Assembly (NCBI RefSeq): GCF_018294505.1 | Contig: NC_057813.1 | Location: 111,809,307-111,873,306 of the forward strand | Source: Triticum aestivum | Taxonomy: Eukaryota; Streptophyta; Magnoliopsida; Poales; Poaceae | DNA: 64,000 nt | Direction: 5' to 3' | Part shown: piece by piece, positions 1 to 9,264 of the stretch | Layout: each line of letters begins with the position of its first letter | Position numbering within the stretch: the stretch's first letter is position 1 | The notes under the pieces: generated by a model | Told to the model about the DNA's origin: nothing | The model's database searches: none | What the model saw: the letters and a program-made list of their open reading frames with translations, nothing else | Position numbers and translations under genes: made by a program

Positions 1-685
1 TGCACGATGGCCCATCTAGCGGTGCGCTGCCGTCTGTTGCAATGCATGGACGGGCTTATTGGACTTGTCATTCAAAAATCGTGTGCATAGTGTTGTGCAC
101 ATATCAGTGCTCGTGCTTAGGATGAGGGAAGATCCCCACCCCTCCCCCTTGATAAGTACTGTTTTCTTGAGGAACCCCTTAACAAGTACTTCATATTAAC
201 AAAGTGCTAACATACCCCTTAACCTACGCATCTCCATGTATCATATCTAGAAAAAGCTCTTAAAAATTTCTGTGGAAAAAATGTGCTCAACGTGTTATTA
301 AAACTTCAAACTCACTGAGAAACAAGAAAAAGATGATGATACATCATATAGTGGTTATTGCCTCTTTGATAACTCGTGCGGAAAAAACTTTCAATAAATA
401 TGTCTTATATGCTTCCTTCAAAAACTCCGATGAGAAAAGTATGAAGTATGACATAAAATCTTGTGTTGAAATTACCTTATTAGAACCTTGAGAGTAGTAA
501 ATTAAAAGAAATACGAATCTCCACATAAAATCCATGACACGGGACTTGGGTGTGCATTACTTATGGCACATCTAGGTGCACAAAAATGAGCAACTGGGAT
601 GTCCACGGGGTTCAGCATGCACCATGGAGAAAACTCAGGCACAGGTCCTGCCAGCTGTCGCCAATAAGAGCACCAGGAGCAACGT
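1..685. other. Unassigned left flank
   Basis: No gene, repeat unit or element boundary is recognisable here. Open frames are short and without motifs. The last bases are the left flank of the Mutator-like element that starts at 697. Confidence 0.5.
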
Positions 686-696
686 CGCATGGCTGG

Positions 697-1121
697 ATTT
701 TTTTGTCCAAAAGAACTACTTGCCGAGTCAAATTGATGAAAAAGGCCATCTTTAAAAAAATGACAAAAGGGACCAGCTAGGCCGCGGGGGAGACGGCAGG
801 ACCTGCCGCCACGACAGCAAGCGGCAGCCCTGGAATTACCGGAGACGAGCGAGACCAGCTGCTGCAACGGAATTGGATGGGCTAGTGGGCCCTGCCGCCA
901 TACACCGTGGCGGCAAGTCTCCAGCAGCAGCTCGGCTGTGTCTCTCTGCTCTCTGCTTTATTTGATGTTAGCAAGTGTGAAAATATGCAAGTATGACTGA
1001 AATTTAAACCAATATGAAGGCTGATTTTGAAGATGTTGCAGTTGAAGAAAAGATAGACCCAGATGAGATCCATTTTTTTGTGTTTTTTGCTTACATGCAC
1101 GATCATTTCGTACTTTCCAAA
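697..1121 (+). repeat. Left long inverted-repeat arm of the Mutator-like element
   Basis: This arm matches the reverse complement of 3296-4584 once the MITE at 3452-4198 is removed. Shared landmarks include GCCGAGTC near the tip, several CTGCCGCCAC blocks and GTTGAAGAAAAGATAGA near 1047. Agreement is roughly 80 percent by eye. A transcript through both arms could fold into a long hairpin, although the central Harbinger insertion now forms a 2.1-kb loop. Confidence 0.75.
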
Positions 1122-1182
1122 TGCTCCAAAACACTCCTCAAAATATTATTAAATGCCTAATATAGCAGTGAATACAATGTTA

Positions 1183-3282
1183 GAGCATCTTCAACAGCCG
1201 CGCTATACTAGCGCCGCGCTGCAAATTAGTCAGCTTTAGCGTGCGCGCAACGCGGCGGGTCGCTCCAGCGGGCGCGCAAAAACCGCGCGCGCTAAAACGA
1301 GTTGGGCGCGCTGTCGGAAACACTGCCCCGCGCGGTGTATTTCGGGCGCCCGCTGCAACGCGCGGCACACTCGAGCGCTCACTCTCGCACTTCCTCTCCC
1401 GCTTCCACCCCCATCCGGCCGCGCCGCCGCCGCCGCCCGCGCCCTCCCGCAACCGTTCAGGCGCTTCCCCGGCCTATCCCCGCGCCGCCGCGCTTCCGCC
1501 CCATCCCCTCCTAGTCCCGCCGGCGCTCGCGCGCCTCCGTCGTCCGAGGAACAGCGCCCGAGCGCTCGCTGCCGCGCCGCGCCCGCAAGGTGTTCGACAA
1601 AACGTGTACAAGGTATGTATTGTTCAAACTTCATAAATTTGGGGCATGTTTTGAATTGGGGTTTTTATAGTATAGTATTAAACATTGTAGATGAGTTCGT
1701 CGTTTGATTCTTCCGAAGAAGAATTTGATATGGAAGAGGAGGAGGATCTTGCGATGATCCTAGCTATGCATATCAATAAAAAACCGAAGCACGGTGGTTC
1801 GGTTATGGGTCGAGAGAAAATTTGGAGAGATAGGATTGATGCCCATAACAGATTGATGAAGAACTATTTCGTGGAGAATCCCACATACCCGGAGTCGTAT
1901 TTTCGTCGCCGGTTTAGGATGAGCACCGACTTGTTCAGGCACATTGCAGAGAAACTAGCGAGTCATGACCGGTTTTTCCAGCAAAGGAGGAATGCCGCCG
2001 GAGAGCTCGGGCATAGCACCTTTCTAAAGGTGACAGCCGCTTTGCGTATGTTGGCATACGGTATCCCGGCTGATCTAGTTGATGATCACTTAGCTATGGG
2101 TGAGAGCCAAGCCATCATGTGTGTCAAGCGCTTTGCAGTGGGAATTGTGCAAGTGTTTGGCGAGGAGTATTTGAGATCTCCCACTACTGAAGACGCCGCA
2201 AGGCTATTGGCGATGAACAGCGCTCGCGGCTTTCCTGGCATGCTTGGCTCAATAGATTGCATGCATTGGAGTTGGAAGAATTGTCCAAAGGCATGGCACG
2301 GACAATTCCATGGCCAAAAAAAGGTTTCACTATAATCCTTGAAGCTGTGGCCGATCAGGAGGCTTGGATTTGGCATGCATTCTTTGGAATGCCTGAATCT
2401 TTGAATGACATAAATGTTGTCAACCGGTCACCACTGATGAATAAGATTGCAAACGGTGAGTTGTCACCTGTGCAGTTTGTAGCAAATGGCGTACGTACAA
2501 TTATGGCTATTATCTAGCGGATGGCATCTATCCAAAGTGGCAAACCTTCATGAAGCTGTTGAAAAAGCCGGAAGGTAAGAAATATCTTGATTTCCACAAT
2601 GCTCAGGCGGCGGCTAGAAAAGATGTGGAGAGAGCATTTGGGATTTTGCAAGCACAATTTGCTATTGTGAGAGGACCGGCTAGATTTTGAGATCAACAAA
2701 TGATTTGGTACATCATGCACGCTTGTGTGATCATGCACAACATGATCATCGAGAATGAGCGTGGCCAAGATTTAGACTACTCACAGTATGAACTCTTGGG
2801 ACATCCCGTGCGAGTGCAACGGAGGGCTGAAAGGGTAGCCCGTTTTATTGTCTCCTATCATGCCATTCGGCGTCCCGCAACGCGCAATGAACTTCAGAAC
2901 GATCTGATTGAAGAGTGGTGGGCATGGTATGAACGACAAAGAGCATCATGATTTCTACATTATTTGTTGTGTTTATTGCATTATTTGTTGTACTGAACGA
3001 TAAACTATTTGTTTGAGTTGTAATGATAACGAAATTGAACTATTTATTATTGTTGATTTATTTTGTTTGTTTGATCATTTTTGTTCTTCTTTTTTGAAAT
3101 GTATATGTGGTTTGTGCGGCGCGCGCGCGATGTATTTTTGCGCTCTGCTGGAGCGGCACGCGCGCGCTGCATTATAGCGCGGCTGCTGGAGCCAGCGTTG
3201 GCGGCCGCGCTAAACCAGCCGAAGCGCGTGCGGCAAACAGGATTTTTGCGCGCGGCGCTTACCGCGGCTGTTGGAGATGCTC
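1183..3282 (+). mobile_element. PIF/Harbinger DNA transposon (degenerate)
   Basis: The ends are inverted: GAGCATCTTCAACAGCCGCG at the left and CGCGGCTGTTGGAGATGCTC at the right, 2,100 bp apart. The flanking triplets are TTA (1180-1182) and TAA (3283-3285). PIF/Harbinger elements target TWA and duplicate 3 bp, so one copy has probably mutated. The subterminal regions are extremely CpG-rich (about 1230-1600 and 3110-3280). A broken DDE transposase lies in the centre. The second Harbinger protein (Myb/SANT-like) is not seen, so the element is incomplete even apart from the frameshifts. It inserted near the symmetry centre of the surrounding Mutator-like element. Confidence 0.85.
1691..2951 (+). 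pseudogene. PIF/Harbinger DDE transposase, broken by two frameshifts and one stop
   Basis: The frame opens at 1691 with an acidic N-terminus, then gives the plant transposase (DDE_Tnp_4 / Plant_tran type) body. The first catalytic Asp lies in GSIDCMHW (near 2255), the second in ESLNDINVV (near 2405), and the Glu in DVERAFGILQ (near 2630). These three pieces are in three different frames. The first shift is in an A-run near 2317-2323, and the second is at a duplicated GTAC at 2491-2498. A TGA at 2688-2690 replaces an expected Trp codon. The C-terminal part (2700-2951) keeps the HACVIMHNMIIE motif and ends at 2951. The product would have catalysed cut-and-paste transposition in the nucleus. It cannot now be made as one protein. 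Confidence 0.88.
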
Positions 3283-3451
3283 TAAGACTAATCATACAGT
3301 ACGAAACCATCGTGCATGTGAGCGAAAAACACAAAAATGGATATGTCTTACCTTGATCTATCTTTTCTTCAACTACATCATCTTCAAAATCAAGCTTTAA
3401 ATTGATTCAAATCTCAGTCAAACGTGCCTATTACACACTAGCTAACAATAA

Positions 3452-4198
3452 GGGCATCTCCAGCCGTTGGCCCCCCAGGAGGGGCAAAAAGTCGCCCCTG
3501 GGGGCGCACCGGCGCTAAACCGCGCACTGGGGGCGTGTTGCCCCCCAGTCGCGCCGCCCATGGTTAGTCAAAAAAGTCAAAAACGACTCAAATTTAACGC
3601 AAACAGCGGCGAGTTCGTTCAAACTTAAACATATTTTACAAAAAAGAAAGAAACTACCACGGGCTACCCCCGCCGTCTCCCTCGCCGCCCGCCTCGCCGC
3701 ACGCCCACGCGGTTCTACATGCCGAGGAGGCTGTAGAACCGCGTGTAGTCACCGCTGTCGCCGTCGTCGTCATCGTCGTCGTCGTCGTCGCCGCCCCCAC
3801 CTACGCCTCCGCCGTCCCTACTGCATCCCTTCCCCGGTTGGCGCGGCGGGTTGGACGGTCCGGGGCCGGCGTCGTCGTCGTCGTCGTCGCTGTCGAGGAC
3901 CACGACGACGTGCTCGTCCTCGCGCCCACGCGGGAAACGAGGCGATGCGGACGACGAAGAGCCGAGAAGAGAGCCGTGTCGCTGACGCGGCGGGCCCGCG
4001 GCTTTTTCGCGCCAAAACAGTTCGCCCGGCGCCCCCAGGCGCCCCCAGCGAGCCGGGTTCGGGCTGGGTCCGCCGACGCTGTTTTCGGCCCAAGTCGGCG
4101 AAAATCGGCCTCCTGGGGGCGCGACTGGGCCGTTTTTTCGGCGTCGGCGTGAAAAAAACGCCTGAGAAGGCCTTCCTGGGGCGCGACTGGAGATGCCC
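3452..4198. mobile_element. PIF/Harbinger-type MITE (747 bp)
   Basis: The terminal inverted repeats GGGCATCTCCAG and CTGGAGATGCCC are flanked by perfect TAA duplications (3449-3451 and 4199-4201). The interior is GC-rich with CGT/CGC trinucleotide runs (3759-3795 and 3870-3895), which produce long but meaningless open frames on both strands. There is no transposase. The tips resemble those of the neighbouring 2.1-kb Harbinger element (GAGCATCTTCAACAG), so a related transposase could have moved both. It inserted into the right arm of the Mutator-like element. Confidence 0.85.
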
Positions 4199-4408
4199 TA
4201 ACAACACAGGAAGAACAAAGAATAGAACGAGAGAGCCGGCTGGTGCTGCTGCAGACCTGCCGCCACATTGTGTGGGGGCAGGGCCCATCAACCACAGGCT
4301 GTTCCATTGCCGCAGCTGGCCTCGCTGGATTTCCAGTAATTTCAGGGTTGCCGCCTGGTGTTGTGGCGGCAGGTTCTGCCGCCTCCTCGCGTGGCGGCAG
4401 GTGTCACG

Positions 4409-4533
4409 TGTCTGCTGCCGCGCCTGCCGCCACGGCCTAGCTAGTCTTTTTTGTCAAAAAAATTCAGAGGTGTCTGCTGCCACGCCGGCCGCCACGGCCT
4501 AGCTGGTCTCTTTTGTTAAAACAAATTCAGAGG
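4409..4533 (+). repeat. Two-copy tandem repeat, ~62-bp unit
   Basis: Two imperfect copies each begin TGTCTGCTGCC (4409 and 4471) and end AATTCAGAGG (4461-4470 and 4524-4533). They lie inside the right arm of the Mutator-like element. Confidence 0.7.
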
Positions 4534-4894
4534 TAGTCTTTTTTGTCAATTCGACTCGGCAGATGGTCCTTTTGGACAAAAAATCGCATGGCTGGGCTGT
4601 GGCGCCAAACAGAACAATGGCAGCACTAAGTCTACAATGGATAATATGGGATATTCAAGCCTAGCAAGTTCCAATAGTTCAAAGAGGAGCAGCAGCAAAG
4701 ATCAAATAACGAAGCAGAACCCAGTCTCAAACACAGCATGCAGCGAACCACGTACATAAACACATAACCTCAAGCACACAAATAGGAGATAATTCAAACA
4801 TATAAGCCACCCACATAGCACACTTTAGGTTGCAGTCATACAAGTTCATAAAAAAGGGGAATGATCCGGCACCAACAAGGGAAACAAGACCATC

Positions 4895-4900
4895 TTTATT
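4895..4900 (-). terminator. Putative polyadenylation signal AATAAA
   Basis: On the minus strand AATAAA lies 55 nt after the stop codon of the Tyr/Gly-repeat protein gene. This is a short but acceptable spacing for a plant 3' UTR. The true 3' end could be further left. Confidence 0.4.
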
Positions 4901-4954
4901 CGTGTAGCAGCGAGACGTGGGGCGATGGCAGCAGGTCAAGACCATGCTGGATGC

Positions 4955-7140
4955 TTAGTCGTCGTAGTTGTGGCGGCGGTGGTGGTGGTGCTTCTCGTAA
5001 CGCTCCTTCTTCTCATCATCGGAGTCATCGCGCTTGGCGTAACGGTTCTTCTTCTCGTCATCAGAGTCATCATCCTGTAAAGAAGCAGCACGGAATATTT
5101 AGGGTCGATGAGAAAGATCTGATTTTAACATAGGAGATCGCTTCTGGAGGAAGCATGATGTTTGTCTGCTTCAAGAAGTGCACCAAAAAAAGGAAAAAGA
5201 ATACAGCGTAAAGGTGGTACAAGCAAGATTGCAAACAATACTCCTACTGCTGAGGGCTATGGCACAATTTTTTTAGCTTAAATTTACAAAGATTGCATTT
5301 ACTCAAGCACACAGATGATGTAAGTTATCAAATGTGCGTTGAGTATGGGTCATAAGATTGCATTCTTAAAGCCAGGTGTTCAATCTTAGACGAATAACCA
5401 TTAGTGTGATTTTCACTAATTTGTTTAGCTACATTTCTGACAAATTCTTCTGGGAGACAACGATAGCATATACCAGACTAATTTGCAACCATATCAGTAT
5501 TTAAGTAAATGATGAATCACTACTGTCAAATAATCAAAAGAAACACCACATATAATCAATCAGTGTTGTCAATACTCAAAAGTAACATTACACTAACTCA
5601 ATTTTGAGTAGAAACGTGAGCATGCTTATTGAGTACTGGGAACAAGAAAAAATTCCCAGTGCACTAAGCATTTCAATGGACCGACAGAACAGAACCGTTC
5701 ATGTTAGCATAACAACTGTACTATTCAGCAAAACATTTTTCACTTTCCAGCATTTAAATTTACTATACGAGCAACTCTTTTATTTCTTGACCAACAAATA
5801 AAGCATGAGTCCTAAATTGTGCATTGGCATGCTAACTCTAACCCGTTTCAAAACCCATAAACTGTTGTCAGCTAACGACATGTAGTTGAATGGCAAGAAA
5901 TGGTTGTATCCATCATCTCCCACCTGATGCAAGACACAATTGCAACCACGCCAACAAGTAATAAGCGTCTAACCTTTCCTTGACCACTCACTAAACAAGT
6001 TAATCACAAAAAAATGCATAAGCTCAAAACAGTAAACCCACGAGGGCAGTTGCTTGCATGATCCTTGACCATTGCCTAAACAAGTTAATTGTAACAAAAT
6101 CATATGCTCAAAACAGTAAACGGAAACGGGCAGGAACTCACCTGCTTCTTGCGGCCATAGTTTCCCCCGCCGTACCCACCACCATATGAACCCTGGGTCT
6201 CCTCTCCATACGGCTTGGGCTTCTGGTACCCACCAGAGCCGTACGCACCTTCATCCTCCCCTTGCACCTTCCTCCCAGATCCATACCCAGAGCCACCATA
6301 GCCCTCCTCCTCAGTCTTCCTCCCACCATACCCAGCGCTACCATACTCCTCTCCCCCTCCCTGCGGCCTGCTTCCGTACCCCGACCCATAGCTCTCCTCC
6401 ACCTGCGGCTTCCTTCCGTAGCCAGAGCCGTACTCCGATCCGCCGTAGGTCTGCTCCACCTGCGGCTTGGACCCGTAGCCGGAGCCGTAGCCCTCCTCCG
6501 GCTGCGTCGTGTTCCCGTACCCAGATCCGTAGCTCTCCTCGGCCTGCGGCTTCCTCCCGTAGCCGGAGCCGTACCCGGACCCGTAGGCGGGCTCCTCCTG
6601 CTGCGGCTTCCGGCCGTAGCCAGATCCGTAGGTGTCCTCCTCGGAGCGCTGGGGCTTGGACCCGTAGCCGGAGCCGTAGGACGGCTGCTCCTCCTGCTGG
6701 GGGCGGAAGCCGTAGGCGGGCTGCGGCTTGGATCCGTAGCCGGAGTCGTCCTCCCCGCCGCCGCCGTAGGACGGGCGCTGCTCCTCCGCCTGAGGGCGGA
6801 AGCCGTATGCGGGCTGGGGCTTGGGCTTGGGCCTGGATCCGTAGCCGGAGTCATCCTCGCGGCCGTAGGAGGGCTGCTGCTGCTGCTCGTTCTGGGGGCG
6901 GAAGCCGTAGGCGGGCTGGGGCTTCTGGTGGTGGGCGTAGGGGGAGGGCTCCTCGGCGGCGTAGTGGGGCGCGTCGTAGGAGGTGGAGGGGGCGGAGCAG
7001 GGGTAGCAGGTCTCGTCGGAGGGCGGGAGCGGGCGGCCGAAGGTGGCGAAGAGGTCGTAGCCGCCGCCGTAGGGCGTGGAGTCGAACTCGTCGAAGTCGT
7101 CCGGCTCGTCGCGGGACCTGAGGTTGTAGGCGGTCGCCAT
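4955..7140 (-). CDS. Tyr/Gly-repeat protein, At5g39570 (PLDRP1)-like; two exons, intact
   Basis: The coding sequence joins exon 1 (7140 to 6142, 333 codons) to exon 2 (5074 to 4955, 39 codons plus TAA). Donor GTGAGT follows 6142 and acceptor TTACAG precedes 5074; the intron is phase 0. The predicted protein is 372 residues. Its N-terminal segment has DDFDEFDSTPYGGGYD followed by GRPLPPSDETCYP, which I recognise from Arabidopsis At5g39570. The middle is low-complexity repeats such as YGSGYGRKPQ with acidic spacers, tyrosine- and glycine-rich and probably disordered. The C-terminus is acidic/basic with DDDSDDEKK and a KHHHHRRH histidine cluster, ending in YDD. The start has good context (GCAGCCATGGC). 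The Arabidopsis relative is described as a disordered protein linked to phospholipase D alpha and RNA binding; applying that here is inference. There are no membrane or signal segments. It is the only intact host gene I see. Confidence 0.9.
5075..6141 (-). other. Intron of the Tyr/Gly-repeat protein gene (1,067 bp)
   Basis: AT-rich sequence between donor GTGAGT (6141 downward) and acceptor TTACAG (ending 5075). No transposon ends or small RNA gene were recognised inside it. Confidence 0.8.
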
Positions 7141-8349
7141 GGCTGCTGCTGCGCTGGTGGGGGATCGGCGCGGAGATCAGGGGAGGGGAAGGAGTGGTGT
7201 GTGACCTGGGAGTCCAGAAGGGCGCGCGAGCTTATGCTGCGGTGCGATGGGAGGGATGCGATCGATTAGCGCGTCGGCGACGTGTGGGGGTGGACGCGAG
7301 ATCTGTGGGAGTCGCGGGGTGCACGTGGTGGTGAGTGGCTGGGCGGTGGGACTGGGACTGGGGGTGACCGGGACACCGGGTGAGGTGTTCAAGACGGGCT
7401 GCCGACAGGGCACGCTGGACGCGCGGCACGGGGGCAATGGATGGGTGGTTTTCCGTCCCGATCTGACCGCTCGTGCGACGGGTGAAAACGGCACGTTCGG
7501 GTTCGGCTGCCGCGCCCTGGCCTCGGTGACCGCGTCACCAAAATCATGTGAATGCGCACCGGGTAATAAGGTGACTGTCGTCTGTGTTTACCGTGATTTT
7601 TACTGGGGACATGTCGGCTTGAGGGGCGCGGCTTGCCCCGATGTCTTGAAATATGGTTAAGTGTAGATGAAGCTACCCGGGGTCTATTCCCGACAGTAGT
7701 CACCGAAGCTGGTGAGGTTCTACGGTTTTAGCAGTCGAAGGGCCTCAGCAGTTTCTCCTTCGAGAGATCCTCCGTCTTCTGCTTCGTCCGGATGGGAGGA
7801 GCCGGGTGATAGGAGCCGGTCGCGGCTGCGGCCGCCTGGTGGAATTCAAATCGACAAGGCGGGAGTTGAGGAGGCGCCGCCCGCCACACGCGCGCCACGC
7901 AGTGCCTGCAGGCCAGGCCGGCCTGCCAGCCCACGCGCGTGACAGGACGTCATCACAGGTTGGGGCCCGCCACTACTGGGCCTCGGCCCACGCGCAGATC
8001 CGCTACGGCCGAGGCGGGCGTTTGCCCTTCCGTGGTGCACTTATTGCGCCATAACCGTGCGGAATATGCGGGCGTGCGGGGCGTGGGGCGCAGTTAATCC
8101 CACGCCCCGGAGGAGGAGGGGCGGCAGAACGCACGCGCCCCCCTCCCCACTCTCTCTTCTTCCCTTCGCCATCGCTGCCGTTGCGCTGCTTCGCCGCTGC
8201 CGAAGCGTTGTTGCGGCCGCCACCCTTTCATCGCCACCGCCTCGACGCGGCTACTGCTCCGTTGAAGCAGCTGCGGCTCTGCTGCCTCGCGTTGTCGTTG
8301 CGCCGCCCGTCGTCTTCATCACCGAGCTCCTCCTCGCCATCTCCGAGCC
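7141..8349. other. Upstream region of the host gene and spacer before E1
   Basis: About 7141-7500 is GC-rich and should hold the 5' UTR and promoter of the minus-strand gene ending at 4955; I find no clear TATA box. From about 8020 the sequence resembles the leader usually seen before Transposase_28-type genes, but I cannot fix the left boundary of E1. The open frames here look accidental. Confidence 0.45.
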
Positions 8350-9236
8350 ATGGCGAAGAGCGGATGGTTGGGCTCCAACCTCCACGATGACCGCATCAAC
8401 TTCTTCCGCGCGACGCGGAGGCTTCCCCGCGCCGACAACGTGGGCGTGCGCACCCCCCAGAGCCGGAGATCTCGCCGCGGGCGGAGCCCAGTGAGTACAT
8501 CGTCTTCCGTACGCACTTCCTTTGTGGTTTTGCGCTCCCGGCCAGCGGCTTCTTTCGGGAATTCCTCCACTTCTACCGGCTGCAACCGCATCACCTCACC
8601 CCCAACACGGCGGTGTACATGTCGGCCTTCGTCACCTTCAGCGAGGGATACCTCGGCGTGCTGACGATCGTGCTCTGGGGTAGGTTGTTCTACCTCAAGT
8701 TCGGTACGTCGATGAAGGAGGAGCGGCCCAGTGCGGGGCGTGCATGGCCGTAAGGCGCTCAGGAGGCGACACGCGCTTCCCGTCTATCCCTCTGCACGAG
8801 TCGGCCAAACTTTGGCAAAAATCGTACTTCTACGTCCGGAATCTTTGTTGTCAAGTTGACTATATCAACCTGCCGGCCTTCGTGCCCTGGCCGCCTGCTG
8901 GGCCACGCGGCAACTGGCAACAGCAGCCGCCCAAGCGCCTGTCGGCCCATATCGTTAGCGTCCTCGCCTGACTGGAAGAGATGACGAGCCAGGAGGGGCT
9001 CAAGCCGGCCGACCTGCTACCTGGCTTTGTCATGCTCCGGGTGTCGCCCCTCCAACTCCGGTCGCACCTCATCAGCCAGATGACCGGCCGTCGGGATTCC
9101 TGTCGGATGTCCACCAAGGAGATGCCGAGGGTGAAGGTGGCCTGTCATGTCAACTACTTCTTTAACTGCAAGCCCAGCGAGGAGGAGTGGCACATCGGCA
9201 AGGAGCCCTATAGTCGGGCCAACCCGCCCCCAGCGG
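8350..9236 (+). pseudogene. E1: 5' exon of a Transposase_28 (PF04195)-type transposon gene, broken
   Basis: It opens MAKSGWLGSN at 8350. A one-base loss in the C-run at 8453-8458 shifts the frame into the conserved Transposase_28 block, visible as HFLCGFALPASGFFREF and LQPHHLTPNTAVYMSAFV. A second shift near 8725-8735 moves to WQKSYFYVRN and YINLPAF. A TGA at about 8969-8971 follows VLA, and the exon continues to a GTAAGT donor at 9237. This 'putative gypsy type transposon' family accompanies Tat-like Gypsy elements; its biochemical role is unknown. The next exons are 28.7 kb away at about 38013, because E2 inserted 28 bp after this exon. If E1 is built like E4 and E6, this gene is the antisense gene of a minus-strand retrotransposon. 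Confidence 0.72.
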
Positions 9237-9264
9237 TAAGTACCAGGTCCGGCTGCTTCGTTTG

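Larger units (their letters stand above)
697..4584. mobile_element. Non-autonomous Mutator-like element with long terminal inverted repeats, hosting two nested transposons
   Basis: The 11-bp sequence CGCATGGCTGG occurs directly at 686-696 and again at 4585-4595, the direct duplication length typical of Mutator-like elements. Just inside, the ends are inverted copies: the left end begins ATTTTTTTGTCCAAAAG and the right end reads CTTTTGGACAAAAAAT. The inverted similarity continues for about 430 bp. The left arm is about 697-1121. The right arm is about 3296-4584 and is interrupted by a MITE. Without the two nested insertions the element would be about 1.04 kb and nearly all inverted repeat. No transposase of its own is visible, so it would depend on a MULE transposase elsewhere. 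Termini do not start with the usual G, so the superfamily call rests on TSD length and long TIRs. Confidence 0.75.
3296..4584 (-). repeat. Right long inverted-repeat arm, interrupted by a MITE
   Basis: This is the partner of the 697-1121 arm. Its two pieces are 3296-3451 and 4199-4584, on either side of the Harbinger-type MITE. The distal part also carries a two-copy tandem duplication (4409-4533) that the left arm lacks, so the arms differ slightly in length. Confidence 0.72.

Noticed and set aside
1236..1636. Overlapping frames in the GC-rich Harbinger subterminal region
   Set aside because: Same stretch open in several frames, typical of stop-poor CpG-rich DNA; no domain seen.
1180..3285. 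Perfect TTA target duplication for the Harbinger element
   Set aside because: The flanks are TTA and TAA, not identical triplets, so I report a probable mutated duplication only.
3715..4502. Long frames on both strands through the CGT/CGC-rich MITE
   Set aside because: The composition is trinucleotide-repeat driven and the region is bounded by perfect MITE ends.
5604..5801. Small plus-strand ORF in the host gene intron
   Set aside because: AT-rich 65-codon frame, no motif, inside an intron supported by good splice sites.
6186..7269. Long plus-strand open frames opposite the Tyr/Gly-repeat gene
   Set aside because: They are Arg/Ser- or Leu/Pro-rich shadows of the repetitive GC-rich coding strand, with no motifs. 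The minus-strand frame has the conserved termini and good splice sites.
7560..8060. A possible separate host gene upstream of E1
   Set aside because: Frames are short and GC-driven, with no splice-linked continuation or familiar motif.
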